Shown here: positions 32,479-41,652 of the stretch, one piece after another
Layout: each line of letters opens with the position of its first letter
How positions within the stretch are numbered: position 1 is the first letter of the stretch
NCBI GenBank assembly: GCA_001897525.1
Contig: MKTB01000037.1
Location: 124,001 to 188,000 of the forward strand
Direction: 5' to 3'
From: Bacteroidetes bacterium 43-16
GTDB lineage: Bacteria; Bacteroidota; Bacteroidia; Chitinophagales; Chitinophagaceae
DNA: 64,000 bases
Notes under the pieces: generated by a model
Database searches by the model: none
What the model was told of the DNA's origin: nothing
The model's input: the letters and a program-made list of their open reading frames with translations, nothing else
Program-made: the position numbers and the translations under genes

Positions 32479-33159
32479 ATGAAGCATATAACCACTGCAA
32501 ATATAATTGCTTTTTTACTCCTGGGCGCGCTGAGCGCCTGTGGCAATACCCATACCTCCGAGCAGGCACAGCCGGCTGTGGTCCAGGAACAGCAGGAGGC
32601 CGCTCAACAGGCGGATACAAAGGAAAACCTGCCCAAAGGTTCTGCCTTTGGCGATAAGCTGGCCCGGGCAGCAGTGGGTATCGTAGACCCCACGGTACGC
32701 TATATCCCGGACTATATTGTATTGCCTTACCCGGGCGGGGATGTGCCTGCCGGTACGGGTGTGTGCACAGATGTGGTGATCCGCAGTTTAAGAAAACTGG
32801 ATATTGATCTGCAGAAAGAGGTGCATGAGGACATGAAAAAGAACTTTTCTGTGTATCCTAAAACCTGGGGATTGAAATCGGCGGATAAGAATATTGATCA
32901 CCGGCGTGTGCCCAACCTGATGAAGTTCTTTGAACGCAAGGGCTATAGCCTGCCGGTGACGCAGCGTGGCCGGGATTATCAACCGGGCGATATTGTGAGC
33001 TGGGTGCTGAGCAATGGCATGACGCATATTGGTATTGTAAGCCATAATGCAAACCGTGCCGGAGACCGCTACCAGATAGTACACAATATAGGCGGCGGAC
33101 AGGTAGAGGAGGATGTATTGTTTGATTACACAATCACGGGGCATTACCGGTTTAAGTAA
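32479..33159 (+). CDS. DUF1287 family lipoprotein
   Basis: From ATG 32479 the 226-residue precursor has a lipobox (LGALSACGN). The DUF1287 domain follows (YIPDYIVLPYPGGDVPAGTGVCTDVVIRSL, shown in parts). The Cys of GVCTDVV and His of MTHIGIVSH resemble an NlpC/P60-like thiol hydrolase pair. Activity is not proven for the family. The frame extends to 32425, but that start would cross the divergent promoter. Confidence 0.88.
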   Translation: MKHITTANIIAFLLLGALSACGNTHTSEQAQPAVVQEQQEAAQQADTKENLPKGSAFGDKLARAAVGIVDPTVRYIPDYIVLPYPGGDVPAGTGVCTDVVIRSLRKLDIDLQKEVHEDMKKNFSVYPKTWGLKSADKNIDHRRVPNLMKFFERKGYSLPVTQRGRDYQPGDIVSWVLSNGMTHIGIVSHNANRAGDRYQIVHNIGGGQVEEDVLFDYTITGHYRFK

Positions 33160-33178
33160 ATGAAACCGCTCAATATAG

Positions 33179-33225
33179 CAACAGCCACCCGGCAATCGAT
33201 TTTTGATTGTTCCGGGTGGCTGTTG
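33179..33225. terminator. Bidirectional terminator between convergent genes
   Basis: CAACAGCCACCCGG pairs with CCGGGTGGCTGTTG, with GCAATC/GATTGT extending the stem. It lies between the stops at 33159 and 33235. Confidence 0.85.
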
Positions 33226-33234
33226 TATTTAAAC

Positions 33235-34065
33235 TTATTTATTTGTGCTTTTCAAGATTTTCTCCATCGCCTTTTTTGTGGTGATCATCAGCTTTTGGTT
33301 TTTGACATCCCAAATATTAAAGTATTTATCTGTTACAACGTAATGTTGTTTCCAGCCTGCTATCTCTGCATATAACATCAGGGTGCAAATATCTGTTGCT
33401 GTAATAAAGTTCCCGGTTGATGCAGTATGACTATGCATGCTTATTTCTGTCTCGGCCTCGCTATTGTACTCAATAGGAATAAGATTTTTATGCAATGGCT
33501 TTGCTGATGTCAAGTTATTTTTTGCATCGAAATCCAGTAAGTAATCATTGCCGAAGAGCACTGCTCCTGCATTCTTGGGTCCGGTCAATATATACACTTC
33601 TCTTTTTGTGCCCCGGATAACCGGTATAACATTAGGATTGGTGTTTTCAAAAAACTTCATTTGAAACGCATCGGTGGCAATAGCATTAATGGCGGCCTTC
33701 CTCAGTGCAAAAATATCTTGTTCTGCAGGGCTCAGTTCCCTGCCGGACATAATTACTTTTGCCTGGTCTAAATTAAAATCATTGGTGAAAACGATTGTAC
33801 CTATAACCTGTGGCACGGTGGTCTTTGATACAAAAACACATTTAGGCGTGTCATTTTGAATGTAGGAAAAGTAACCTCCAATGTTATCGGGATAAGCGTA
33901 TTTTTCCATAAACAGATCGGTGCCATGCCAGGATGCTTTTTCTAAACGGTAGAGCATTTTCCCTTCGGCTTCAATAGTCGCTGCTATTTTAAGCAAATCA
34001 TCTTTTGCAACAACAGGGCTATTCATCAAGCCAATAAAACTTAATAATACAATGAGCTTCTTCAT
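33235..34065 (-). CDS. secreted protein with a JAMM-like C-terminal motif
   Basis: The 276-residue protein has a signal peptide (ending PVVAKDD). The C-terminal third reads EISMHSHTASTG then NFITATDICTLMLY. That gives His211-x-His213 and Thr222-x-x-Asp225, close to the JAMM/MPN zinc signature HxH-x7-10-S-x2-D with Thr for Ser. The rest (AGWKQHYVVTDKYFNIWDV) also suits an MPN-type end. The family and function are not otherwise recognised. Confidence 0.7.
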   Translation of the reverse strand: MKKLIVLLSFIGLMNSPVVAKDDLLKIAATIEAEGKMLYRLEKASWHGTDLFMEKYAYPDNIGGYFSYIQNDTPKCVFVSKTTVPQVIGTIVFTNDFNLDQAKVIMSGRELSPAEQDIFALRKAAINAIATDAFQMKFFENTNPNVIPVIRGTKREVYILTGPKNAGAVLFGNDYLLDFDAKNNLTSAKPLHKNLIPIEYNSEAETEISMHSHTASTGNFITATDICTLMLYAEIAGWKQHYVVTDKYFNIWDVKNQKLMITTKKAMEKILKSTNK

Positions 34066-34294
34066 CTAAGGCAATTAAAATTTATGGTTCAATAATAATG
34101 AAATTTGCAAAGAACAAGGCAATTATTTTTCCTGTAGCTATCCATTATAAAAGCTAAGCCTGTTTAAAGATGCGGGTATGGTCTATTTAATATGCTGCAT
34201 ACCACTGCGGATATATTAAGTGATCAAATTGTAACCTTTTTGAACTAAGGACAATAATAGTAGTGTTTTGTAGTAATAAATCTGATTCATACTC

Positions 34295-34302
34295 TATATT
34301 TG
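34295..34302 (+). promoter_or_regulatory. TAnnTTTG -7 box of the T9SS protease
   Basis: TATATTTG lies 20 bases before ATG 34323. Confidence 0.45.
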
Positions 34303-34322
34303 TTAACAAATAATTTACAAGT

Positions 34323-37300
34323 ATGCATCAACTGTACAAGCTTTGCTTCGGCGCATTGTTGGCACTCTCTACGCAACCCTTAATGGCGCAATCACAATTC
34401 TTCAATCCACTGAAAGAATTAGATGTCCCAAAAGAGCCTAAGTCATTAAGCTCTGCCTATAATAAATTCAACAGCTTTAAGTTCTTTGAACAGGATATAG
34501 ACCAGGTTCGCGACTTTGCTTCCAGCAACACACAAAATAATATAGCTATTCCTTTACCGGATGGCCGGATCGTTGATTTTAAGATCAGGAACAGTGAAGT
34601 GCTTTCTGCAGCATTTGAAAAGGAGCATCCGGGGCTTAAAGCCCTCAAAGGAATCTCGGCAGATGGTGCCTTCTCCATCCGTTTTACCCTTAGCCCGATG
34701 GGATTTATGGGTAAAGTAAGAGAAGCTGCTACGGGTAAAACCTGGTATTTTGAACCTTTAGACCCGCAACAGCCGGGCGTACTGGTGGCTTATGCTAATA
34801 AGGACATCAAAATGACGGCAGACAATATCCCTCAATGTCTTACCAAAGACCCCATAGAGCTGGAAGGTATTGTTGCCCCTATGGGCGGCCAACGTTTATG
34901 GGCTGCTTATGGCGACTGCCTGGTGCGCACTTACAGGATGGCGGTAACCACTACCGGTGAATACACAATCGGAGCAGGCGGACAGGCTAATGCCAACATT
35001 CGCGTGGCCAACAGTGTGAATAATGTGAGCGAGATCTTTGAAAGGGATATGACCATAAGGTTTCAATTGGTGACCAATAACGGGCTTATCTATACCGATG
35101 CGGGCACAGATCCTTTTACCAACGGGCTTAATGGTAATACGCTTAATGAAGTGATCGGGGTCTTTAATGGCAATCCCGGTGTGGCAGGATTTGATGTAGG
35201 CATCGTCTTCGGTGAGGGTACCGGATGGGGTGGCGGTGTTGCTTACCTGGGCGGTGCTTGTAACAATAGTTTAAAAGGCGGTTCTGCTGCAGGCTTAAAT
35301 CCCAGCTCTACCGGCTATGGTTTTGATAATGTAGTGGCTCATGAGATCGCGCACCAGTTTGGCGCAGGACATACGATGTCTGCCAATACAGGACAATGCG
35401 GGTCTAACTATATATCTGCCAGCTCCTGGGAAACCGGGGGTGGCTCTTCGCTGATGGCTTATGCCGGTGTGTGTACGGGCCTGGCTTATCAAAATGCTTC
35501 GGATGATTATTTCCATGCCGGAAGTATCGGGCAGATGATCACTAAGCTGGCTACTGCTACCTGCTCTGCTAACAGCCCCAGTAATAATGCCGCACCGGTG
35601 ACCAGCACTTCGGGCAATACTTTTAATATTCCGCACAGTACTCCTTTTAAACTTACGGTGAATGCTACCGATGGAACGGATGTGCTGACTTATGCCTTTG
35701 ACCAGATGGATGCTTACGGTGGAACGGGCATCAGTACGCTGCCCAGCCCTACGGCTACTTTCGGGCCTTTGTTCCGCTCCATGTATCCTTCTTCGGCTAA
35801 TACCAGGTATTTCCCTTCTTTGTCTGTATTAACAGGTGTCAGCTCCGGTAGCTACGAGGTCTTACCTACTGTAGCGCGCACGATGAACTTCAGGGCTGCA
35901 GTGAGGGACAACAGGGATGAAGCGGGCTGTGTGGCGCAGGAAAATTTCGTGATCAATACGCAGAACTGTGGCGCTTTTGAGTTTACCAACCTGAATACGG
36001 CAACATCACTTACGGCCAATGGATCCAACACGGTAACGCTCAACTGGAACACGGCTTCCTGTGTGGCCACGGCCAATATTCAAATCAGGTTTTCTACGGA
36101 TGGTGGCAAGACCTTCCCGCATATCCTCCTGAACAGCACGCCCAATGACGGTACGGAAACTATTGTAGTGCCTAACCTGCCTACTTGTGACGGCCGCTTT
36201 ATGATCGAAGCTTTGGGCAATATTTACTTTAACATCAACAGGGCCAAAATTGATATCAGTTCGGGATGTATCGCCAATGGTACTACTTTTGCCCCGGACA
36301 ATGCGGTCAGCGAAAGCACCAACAGCCCTGCCCTGGATCTGAGCCTGAACCCTGCCTTCGGTAACAGTACTATTGCCAACCCGCTGAGCGGCCAGATCCT
36401 TGCTTCTGATATAGATGACAACCTGACGCTTCCGAATAATACGTACAGCTCTTGTACTGATTTCAGCAATGCGATCAAATACAAAACGATCGCTATTTAT
36501 CCTTCGGTAACGGGTAGCTATACCTTCCCGGCTTCAGGTACGGTAGTCAAGCTTTATGCAGGGGATTATGATCCTACGAATAAATGTAATGCGCTGCTGG
36601 GTTCCAATTATACTTTTAACGGGGGAGTAGTCAGTGCTAACTTTACGGTCACTTTATGTAAGGACCAGAAATATACTTTACTGCTGTCCACCTTTAGCCC
36701 CTCTACTTACCCCTTCAACTATAGCATAAATGTGACCCGCCCCGGCGGAGCTCCTTTTAGTAATGGTATCGCTGATCCTGGCCTCAACTATTTCTATGTG
36801 ATCGTAAACAATACCGGTAACCTGGTACATAAAATAGTTAGCGATCCAGATATGAGGTCTGTAAGCGACTACCCGGTAGGTACTTATACTGTTTATGGCT
36901 TATCTACTTCAAGCACATTGGCCAGCCTCGCGGCTTATGAAAGCGGCTCTTTCTCTGCTTTGCAAATGGCTGCCCTGAACCAGACCGGAGGAATGTGTGC
37001 CCAGTTTTCTGCCAATAGCAAATCTGTCATGATCACCACGCCTGTAAAGACGCGCTTACTTGCTTTCGATGCCCGCAAAACGGCAGGCAATACGGCTTTA
37101 CTGAGCTGGAAAGCTACGGAAGATAATGATGCCGGCCAGTATATCATAGAGCGCAGTGAAGACGGCAGAGCCTTCAGCCCGATTGCCACTACTGCTTTTG
37201 AAGCGCTGAACAGGCTGTCTGAAAATAGTTATGAAATGGAAGACCGTCAATTTGGCCTGCTGAACGCGCCACAGGTGTTCTACCGCTTAAAGCTGGCATC

Positions 37301-37613
37301 TCTGGACGGTACAGAGCAATTGTCTAAAGTGCGTATGCTGATCAACGCGAACAGCAAGAATTTTGAAGTAAATATTCACCCGAATCCTGCAGGCGCGGAA
37401 GCGATCACGGTCGACCTGGGTCTTTCTGCCGATGGGGAATATCAATTACAGCTTTTTGATGTTTTAGGCAAAACAATCCTGAACAAGTATTTTGTGAAAA
37501 CGGGCGCAAACAGCAGTCTTAAGCTGGATATGCAGCAGGAAGCTGCCGGTATTTATTATTTAAAAGTATCTGCTAAGGACCAGGTAAAAACATTTAAAGT
37601 CGTAAGAAAATAA
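34323..37613 (+). CDS. reprolysin-like (M12B-type) metalloprotease with T9SS type A sorting domain
   Basis: The 1096-residue protein has a signal peptide (ending PLMAQS), a pro-region, and a metzincin domain with HEIAHQFGAGH at about residues 340-350. Pre-peptidase C-like and fibronectin-like beta domains follow. The C-terminus from NFEVNIHPNPAGAEAI to KTFKVVRK is a type IX secretion sorting domain (Por_Secre_tail). It is therefore exported through the outer membrane and probably cleaved and surface-attached or released. It probably digests extracellular protein. Confidence 0.93.
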   Translation: MHQLYKLCFGALLALSTQPLMAQSQFFNPLKELDVPKEPKSLSSAYNKFNSFKFFEQDIDQVRDFASSNTQNNIAIPLPDGRIVDFKIRNSEVLSAAFEKEHPGLKALKGISADGAFSIRFTLSPMGFMGKVREAATGKTWYFEPLDPQQPGVLVAYANKDIKMTADNIPQCLTKDPIELEGIVAPMGGQRLWAAYGDCLVRTYRMAVTTTGEYTIGAGGQANANIRVANSVNNVSEIFERDMTIRFQLVTNNGLIYTDAGTDPFTNGLNGNTLNEVIGVFNGNPGVAGFDVGIVFGEGTGWGGGVAYLGGACNNSLKGGSAAGLNPSSTGYGFDNVVAHEIAHQFGAGHTMSANTGQCGSNYISASSWETGGGSSLMAYAGVCTGLAYQNASDDYFHAGSIGQMITKLATATCSANSPSNNAAPVTSTSGNTFNIPHSTPFKLTVNATDGTDVLTYAFDQMDAYGGTGISTLPSPTATFGPLFRSMYPSSANTRYFPSLSVLTGVSSGSYEVLPTVARTMNFRAAVRDNRDEAGCVAQENFVINTQNCGAFEFTNLNTATSLTANGSNTVTLNWNTASCVATANIQIRFSTDGGKTFPHILLNSTPNDGTETIVVPNLPTCDGRFMIEALGNIYFNINRAKIDISSGCIANGTTFAPDNAVSESTNSPALDLSLNPAFGNSTIANPLSGQILASDIDDNLTLPNNTYSSCTDFSNAIKYKTIAIYPSVTGSYTFPASGTVVKLYAGDYDPTNKCNALLGSNYTFNGGVVSANFTVTLCKDQKYTLLLSTFSPSTYPFNYSINVTRPGGAPFSNGIADPGLNYFYVIVNNTGNLVHKIVSDPDMRSVSDYPVGTYTVYGLSTSSTLASLAAYESGSFSALQMAALNQTGGMCAQFSANSKSVMITTPVKTRLLAFDARKTAGNTALLSWKATEDNDAGQYIIERSEDGRAFSPIATTAFEALNRLSENSYEMEDRQFGLLNAPQVFYRLKLASLDGTEQLSKVRMLINANSKNFEVNIHPNPAGAEAITVDLGLSADGEYQLQLFDVLGKTILNKYFVKTGANSSLKLDMQQEAAGIYYLKVSAKDQVKTFKVVRK

Positions 37614-37632
37614 ACGATCTTCTATGTTGTAT

Positions 37633-37671
37633 AAGCATGGGGCGGATTCAAATTGAATCCGCCCCATGCTT
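37633..37671. terminator. Bidirectional terminator, 19-bp arms
   Basis: AAGCATGGGGCGGATTCAA pairs perfectly with TTGAATCCGCCCCATGCTT. It separates the convergent protease and clpP genes. Confidence 0.88.
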
Positions 37672-37690
37672 TATTAAATGTTTATTGTAA

Positions 37691-38335
37691 TTATAGTTTT
37701 TCCATGATACCATCTACGATACCGTATTTGATGGCTTCCTGTGCATCCATCCAGTAGTCGCGCTCCATATCACGCTTCACTTTTTCAAAATCCTGGCCAC
37801 AGTTTTCTGCCAGTATTTTTGTACCCAGTTCTTTCGTTTTCTGGATCTGTGTAGCATGAATTTCAAGGTCGGCACTCACCCCGCGGAAATAACCGCCGAG
37901 GCTTGGCTGGTGGATCATTACTTCACCGTGAGGGAAGATAAAGCGCCTTCCTTTTTCTCCGGCACTCAACAGGATAGAACCCATACTGGCTGCTAATCCC
38001 ATACAGATGGTGCTCACCGGGGACTGGATCATCTTCATTACATCATGGATCACCATACCGCTGGTGACTACACCACCGGGACTGTTGATATAAAATTTGA
38101 TCTCTTCGCCGGGACGATCTGCATCCAATAAAAGTAAACGGTTCACTATGTCTTTTGCCGATTTATCTTCTACCGGTCCCCAGAGGTAAATATTACGGTT
38201 CTTAAAGAATAATTCTTCTTGTTTCTTGGCCCACATGCTTCCCGGGATATTGTCCACCTGTGGTTTTTCTTCTTCTTCTTCCTCCGCTTCGTCTTCCATC
38301 CTGATATTTAGCTGATGCAATTTATCTATATTCAT
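37691..38335 (-). CDS. clpP: ClpP serine protease subunit, second tandem copy
   Basis: From ATG 38335 the 214-residue protein has an acidic N-terminal extension (EDEAEEEEEEK). The ClpP fold follows with the catalytic Ser in GLAASMGSIL, His in EVMIHQPSLGG, and Asp in the RDMERDYWMDAQEA region. With the adjacent clpP it may form a mixed or separate tetradecamer. The partner ATPases are not in the window. A TTG 9 bases upstream is a weaker start. Confidence 0.94.
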   Translation of the reverse strand: MNIDKLHQLNIRMEDEAEEEEEEKPQVDNIPGSMWAKKQEELFFKNRNIYLWGPVEDKSAKDIVNRLLLLDADRPGEEIKFYINSPGGVVTSGMVIHDVMKMIQSPVSTICMGLAASMGSILLSAGEKGRRFIFPHGEVMIHQPSLGGYFRGVSADLEIHATQIQKTKELGTKILAENCGQDFEKVKRDMERDYWMDAQEAIKYGIVDGIMEKL

Positions 38336-38358
38336 TGTGCTCAATTTTAAAAAGTTAA

Positions 38359-39057
38359 TTAGGATTTTTTAGCTTTCCTTGCATTCACCAACAATACTTC
38401 ATCAACGATACCATAAGCCTTAGCTTCTTCTGCCAGCATCCAGAAGTCACGCATACTGTCTTCTGCAATTTTTTCAAAAGGCTGACCGGTATGCTCTGCT
38501 ATAATGCTATACAAATTCTCTTTTATTCTTTTGATCTCTTTAACGGTTACTTCGATATCCGTAGCCTGGCCACCGATGGCGCTGCTCGGCTGGTGGATCA
38601 TGATACGGCTGTGGCGCAAAGCGGTCCTTTTGCCATGTGTACCGGCACACATCAATACGGCACCCATACTGGCAGCCATACCGGTACAGATTGTCGCAAT
38701 GTCCGGGTTGATCACCTGCATGGTGTCATAGATACCCAAACCTGCATACACGCTGCCACCCGGGCTGTTGATATACATCTGGATATCACGGGAACGGTCG
38801 GTGCTTTCCAGGAACAATAATTGTGCGGTGACGATATTGGCCACATAATCATTGATCGGCTCGCCCATAAAAATGATCCGGTCCATCATCAGACGGCTGA
38901 ACACGTCCATGGAAGCGACATTCATAGGACGCTCTTCGATGATATATGGAGTAAGTGCGGTAGGATCTGCGCTGACATAGGCAGCATATTGATCAAAGGT
39001 ATTACTGCTAATCCCCTGATGTTGTATGGCGTATTTTCTAAACTCTTTTGAATCCAT
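38359..39057 (-). CDS. clpP: ClpP serine protease subunit, first tandem copy
   Basis: The 232-residue protein has catalytic Ser in GMAASMGAVLM, His in RIMIHQPSSAIGG, and Asp in EDSMRDFWMLAEEA. All are intact. The N-terminus (SSNTFDQYAAYVSADPTALT) is longer than in E. coli ClpP. It lies 23 bases upstream of the second copy, so both are probably in one transcript. No clpX or tig follows or precedes. Confidence 0.94.
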   Translation of the reverse strand: MDSKEFRKYAIQHQGISSNTFDQYAAYVSADPTALTPYIIEERPMNVASMDVFSRLMMDRIIFMGEPINDYVANIVTAQLLFLESTDRSRDIQMYINSPGGSVYAGLGIYDTMQVINPDIATICTGMAASMGAVLMCAGTHGKRTALRHSRIMIHQPSSAIGGQATDIEVTVKEIKRIKENLYSIIAEHTGQPFEKIAEDSMRDFWMLAEEAKAYGIVDEVLLVNARKAKKS

Positions 39058-39163
39058 AATAAAATATCTTTAATTAATCTAATCTTTACAAATATCAATC
39101 CAAAAAATCGGAATGCCAAATTTGCAGGCATCTTAAACAGGAGACTGCCGATTCTTAATTTTC

Positions 39164-39940
39164 TTATAATTGTGCTTTGATGCCATCCCATAACCGGATG
39201 CGCATTTGCAGGGATTGAATGGCTGCATCGGTAGCTTCTTGCCATTTTTGTTCGTCCTCCGCACAAAGCCTGCTCACCATTTGCATCCCCAGGTCGCTGT
39301 GTTCGCCGCCATCTACTTCAATATGTCTTTCCAGGTAGTATTTAAGGATGGATAATTTTTCGGGGTACTCACTGGCCAGTGAGCGGACGATACCGATAAA
39401 CATATCGGGGATGATGTCTTCGCGGCCAAAGGTAAACACGGAAGCAATGACATGGGTGGGGGCATGGAAAGCGATATCGAAGGTATGGGTTAAAAAGGCT
39501 TTAACGGCTTCGTGCAAATCGCTGGCTGCAATATGTTGTTGATAGTTTTCTGCGCTCAGCTTAGCGGAGAAGTCAAGCACAGGAAGGGTATCTACGCCCA
39601 ACTGTTGCATGGCCTCCAGGTATAATTCAAAGTGGCTGCAACGGTTGCCGGACTCGTCTACATCACTTTCTTCCCCGGTAACGATCTCGTTGATGAGAAA
39701 GCGGGTTTCGGCATCGCCCACAGGCTGCCAGGGCAGGCTCACCGAGGTAAGGCGGATCTGCAGAGCTTTTAAGAGGCTCATAAAATCCCAAACTGCGTAG
39801 ACATGGTTTTGGGTAAACACTTTGAGGTTTTCCATTTCCTTTATACTGCTGTAAAGGGGATGGTCAGCAAGTTGCCGGCGAAAAGGCATTAAGGCCGCTT
39901 GTAATTGTTCTATTTTAGACGTGAGCAGTATTTCAGACAT
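39164..39940 (-). CDS. DUF3050 family protein
   Basis: The 258-residue, mostly helical protein matches DUF3050 (ADHPLYSSIKEMENLKVFTQ, HVYAVWDFMSLLKALQ, HSDLGMQMVSRLC). This family has a haem-oxygenase-like fold. His residues in FTQNHVYAVWDF and YLERHIEVDGGEHSD could bind metal. The substrate is unknown. Confidence 0.87.
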   Translation of the reverse strand: MSEILLTSKIEQLQAALMPFRRQLADHPLYSSIKEMENLKVFTQNHVYAVWDFMSLLKALQIRLTSVSLPWQPVGDAETRFLINEIVTGEESDVDESGNRCSHFELYLEAMQQLGVDTLPVLDFSAKLSAENYQQHIAASDLHEAVKAFLTHTFDIAFHAPTHVIASVFTFGREDIIPDMFIGIVRSLASEYPEKLSILKYYLERHIEVDGGEHSDLGMQMVSRLCAEDEQKWQEATDAAIQSLQMRIRLWDGIKAQL

Positions 39941-40001
39941 ACATTCAAATTTTTGACTGCAAAATTAGGCCTTGCGACTATCTGAAAATAGTAATTCTAT
40001 G

Positions 40002-41018
40002 CTAAAATTTTTCCGGATTGAAGGGTTTCATGGAACCGGAACAACTGCGGATCTCTGCTTGTTTTTGAAGCGTTACTTCTTTACCTGTGGGTTTGAAAGG
40101 GGCATAGGCTGTTTTAAAATAGACGGCCTGCATTTCCCCACCGCCCCATTCTACCAGGGTAAAGCCTTTTCTTTCGGGGGTAAGGATGTCCTGTGCCGGG
40201 ATATCGAAAGGCGCATTTACTTTTTTGAAATCCATGAATACCCTTATTTCCGTATCGGGCTTAGGGGTGACGGTATTGGTTGAAACCACCTCGTAAGCTG
40301 TGCCTGTTCTGAAATGAATAAAATTCCATTCGTTTTTTTGCATCAGCGGTGTCCAGAAGACAATAAAATCATTGTACTCCTGCGGCTTCAAGCCCATTTG
40401 TGGCAAATATTTCCGGAAGAAAGTCACCAGGCTGTCTTTATGTACTACAAAGCCACTTGCATAAGTACGGTCTGCCTCACTGAAATTCATGACTCCGTCC
40501 CAAAACAAATAATGGTGCTCGCTGCCATCGTGCTTATCGGTCAGGCGACCATCCGGCTGCGCATGCACCTGCCAGCCGTTTTTATAGGGCGGATAGGTAA
40601 AATCCAGTTTTCCATTGAAGTGTACTGCCAGGCTAATGGCTGTTGGCTTTTCGGGATATAGATAAATGACGGGTTTATACACCTGTACGCCATCTAATTC
40701 GATATTTGTTCTTTCCTCTTCCAACTTTACATTGATGGTATCTTTATCTTTTATCTTAATGGTTTTTGTTTCGAACCCATAATGGCTAAAAATCAAAACC
40801 TGTTTATCTGTATCCCTCTCTTTCGGTATATCAATCTGGTAAAAACCATTTTCTTCTGCTGCAACACCGATTATAGTTCCTTTAATCTCAACACTTGTGC
40901 CCTCAAGCCATTCGCCTTTACAATCGCTTACAGTTCCTACGATGGTTCTTTGGGCATGGCCAATTTGCCCATATAGCAAAATAAAAAGAAGCATTAAAAC
41001 TTGCTGTACACTTTTCAT
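40002..41018 (-). CDS. secreted protein with carboxypeptidase-regulatory-like domain
   Basis: From ATG 41018 the 338-residue protein has a signal peptide (ending GHAQ). A CarboxypepD_reg-like beta domain follows (RTIVGTVSDCKGEWLEGTSVE), and then a domain starting KPVIYLYPEKP that I have seen in other Bacteroidota secreted proteins but cannot name. The N-terminal domain is about 50% identical by eye to the gene at 41103-41444. Probable envelope protein; function unknown. Confidence 0.75.
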   Translation of the reverse strand: MKSVQQVLMLLFILLYGQIGHAQRTIVGTVSDCKGEWLEGTSVEIKGTIIGVAAEENGFYQIDIPKERDTDKQVLIFSHYGFETKTIKIKDKDTINVKLEEERTNIELDGVQVYKPVIYLYPEKPTAISLAVHFNGKLDFTYPPYKNGWQVHAQPDGRLTDKHDGSEHHYLFWDGVMNFSEADRTYASGFVVHKDSLVTFFRKYLPQMGLKPQEYNDFIVFWTPLMQKNEWNFIHFRTGTAYEVVSTNTVTPKPDTEIRVFMDFKKVNAPFDIPAQDILTPERKGFTLVEWGGGEMQAVYFKTAYAPFKPTGKEVTLQKQAEIRSCSGSMKPFNPEKF

Positions 41019-41102
41019 GATTGTATAGTTTATCATAATAAAATTTCAATTATAACCATATCTGTAATCTCTGCTTCGACCCAACCTAAATTCTGTAATC
41101 AG

Positions 41103-41444
41103 TTATTTATAAATCTGAATACCATAAAATTCACAATTTACTGGTCCTTCTTCCAGTATTACATTTATTGTATTTTCTTTTCCTATGTTAACAGTTTTTG
41201 GCTCCATTCCTAAACAATTAAAAATTAAGACCAGTTTATCAGTATCCAATTCTTTAGGTAGCTCAATCTTATAAAACCCATTTTTATCTACATCCACACC
41301 AATCTTCATTTCTTCAATTTCAACAATTGCTCCTATCAGCGGCTCGCCTTCACAATCACTTACGGTTCCTACAATGGTTCTTTGGGCAAAGACCCCATCA
41401 AAACAAAACAACCCGCATATCATTAAAATTAAACTCCTGTACAT
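41103..41444 (-). CDS. short paralog with carboxypeptidase-regulatory-like domain only
   Basis: The 113-residue protein has a signal peptide (ending VFAQ), RTIVGTVSDCEGEPLIGAIV and the end FYGIQIYK. It aligns with the N-terminal domain of the neighbour at 40002-41018 and stops exactly where that protein continues with KPVIYLYP. The stop lies at the domain boundary, so it is either a truncated duplicate or a stable single-domain protein. Confidence 0.7.
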   Translation of the reverse strand: MYRSLILMICGLFCFDGVFAQRTIVGTVSDCEGEPLIGAIVEIEEMKIGVDVDKNGFYKIELPKELDTDKLVLIFNCLGMEPKTVNIGKENTINVILEEGPVNCEFYGIQIYK

Positions 41445-41622
41445 AGCTGTATTTTATACCTCAAGATGCATCCACAGCAATAATGGTTGGAATGCTGTAT
41501 TAAATTAATCTCGCATACATGATACTTTAAATCCATTTATTTAAGCCGATTACTGTTGTATAGGAGAAATACGGGTGCTTAAATCCTTTGCTCATTCCAT
41601 GAGTAATATCCACTAAAAAAAC

Positions 41623-41630
41623 TACATTTG
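41623..41630 (+). promoter_or_regulatory. TAnnTTTG -7 box of the accA operon
   Basis: TACATTTG lies 22 bases before ATG 41653. Confidence 0.5.
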
Positions 41631-41652
41631 CATATTAAATAAGCGTACAAAT

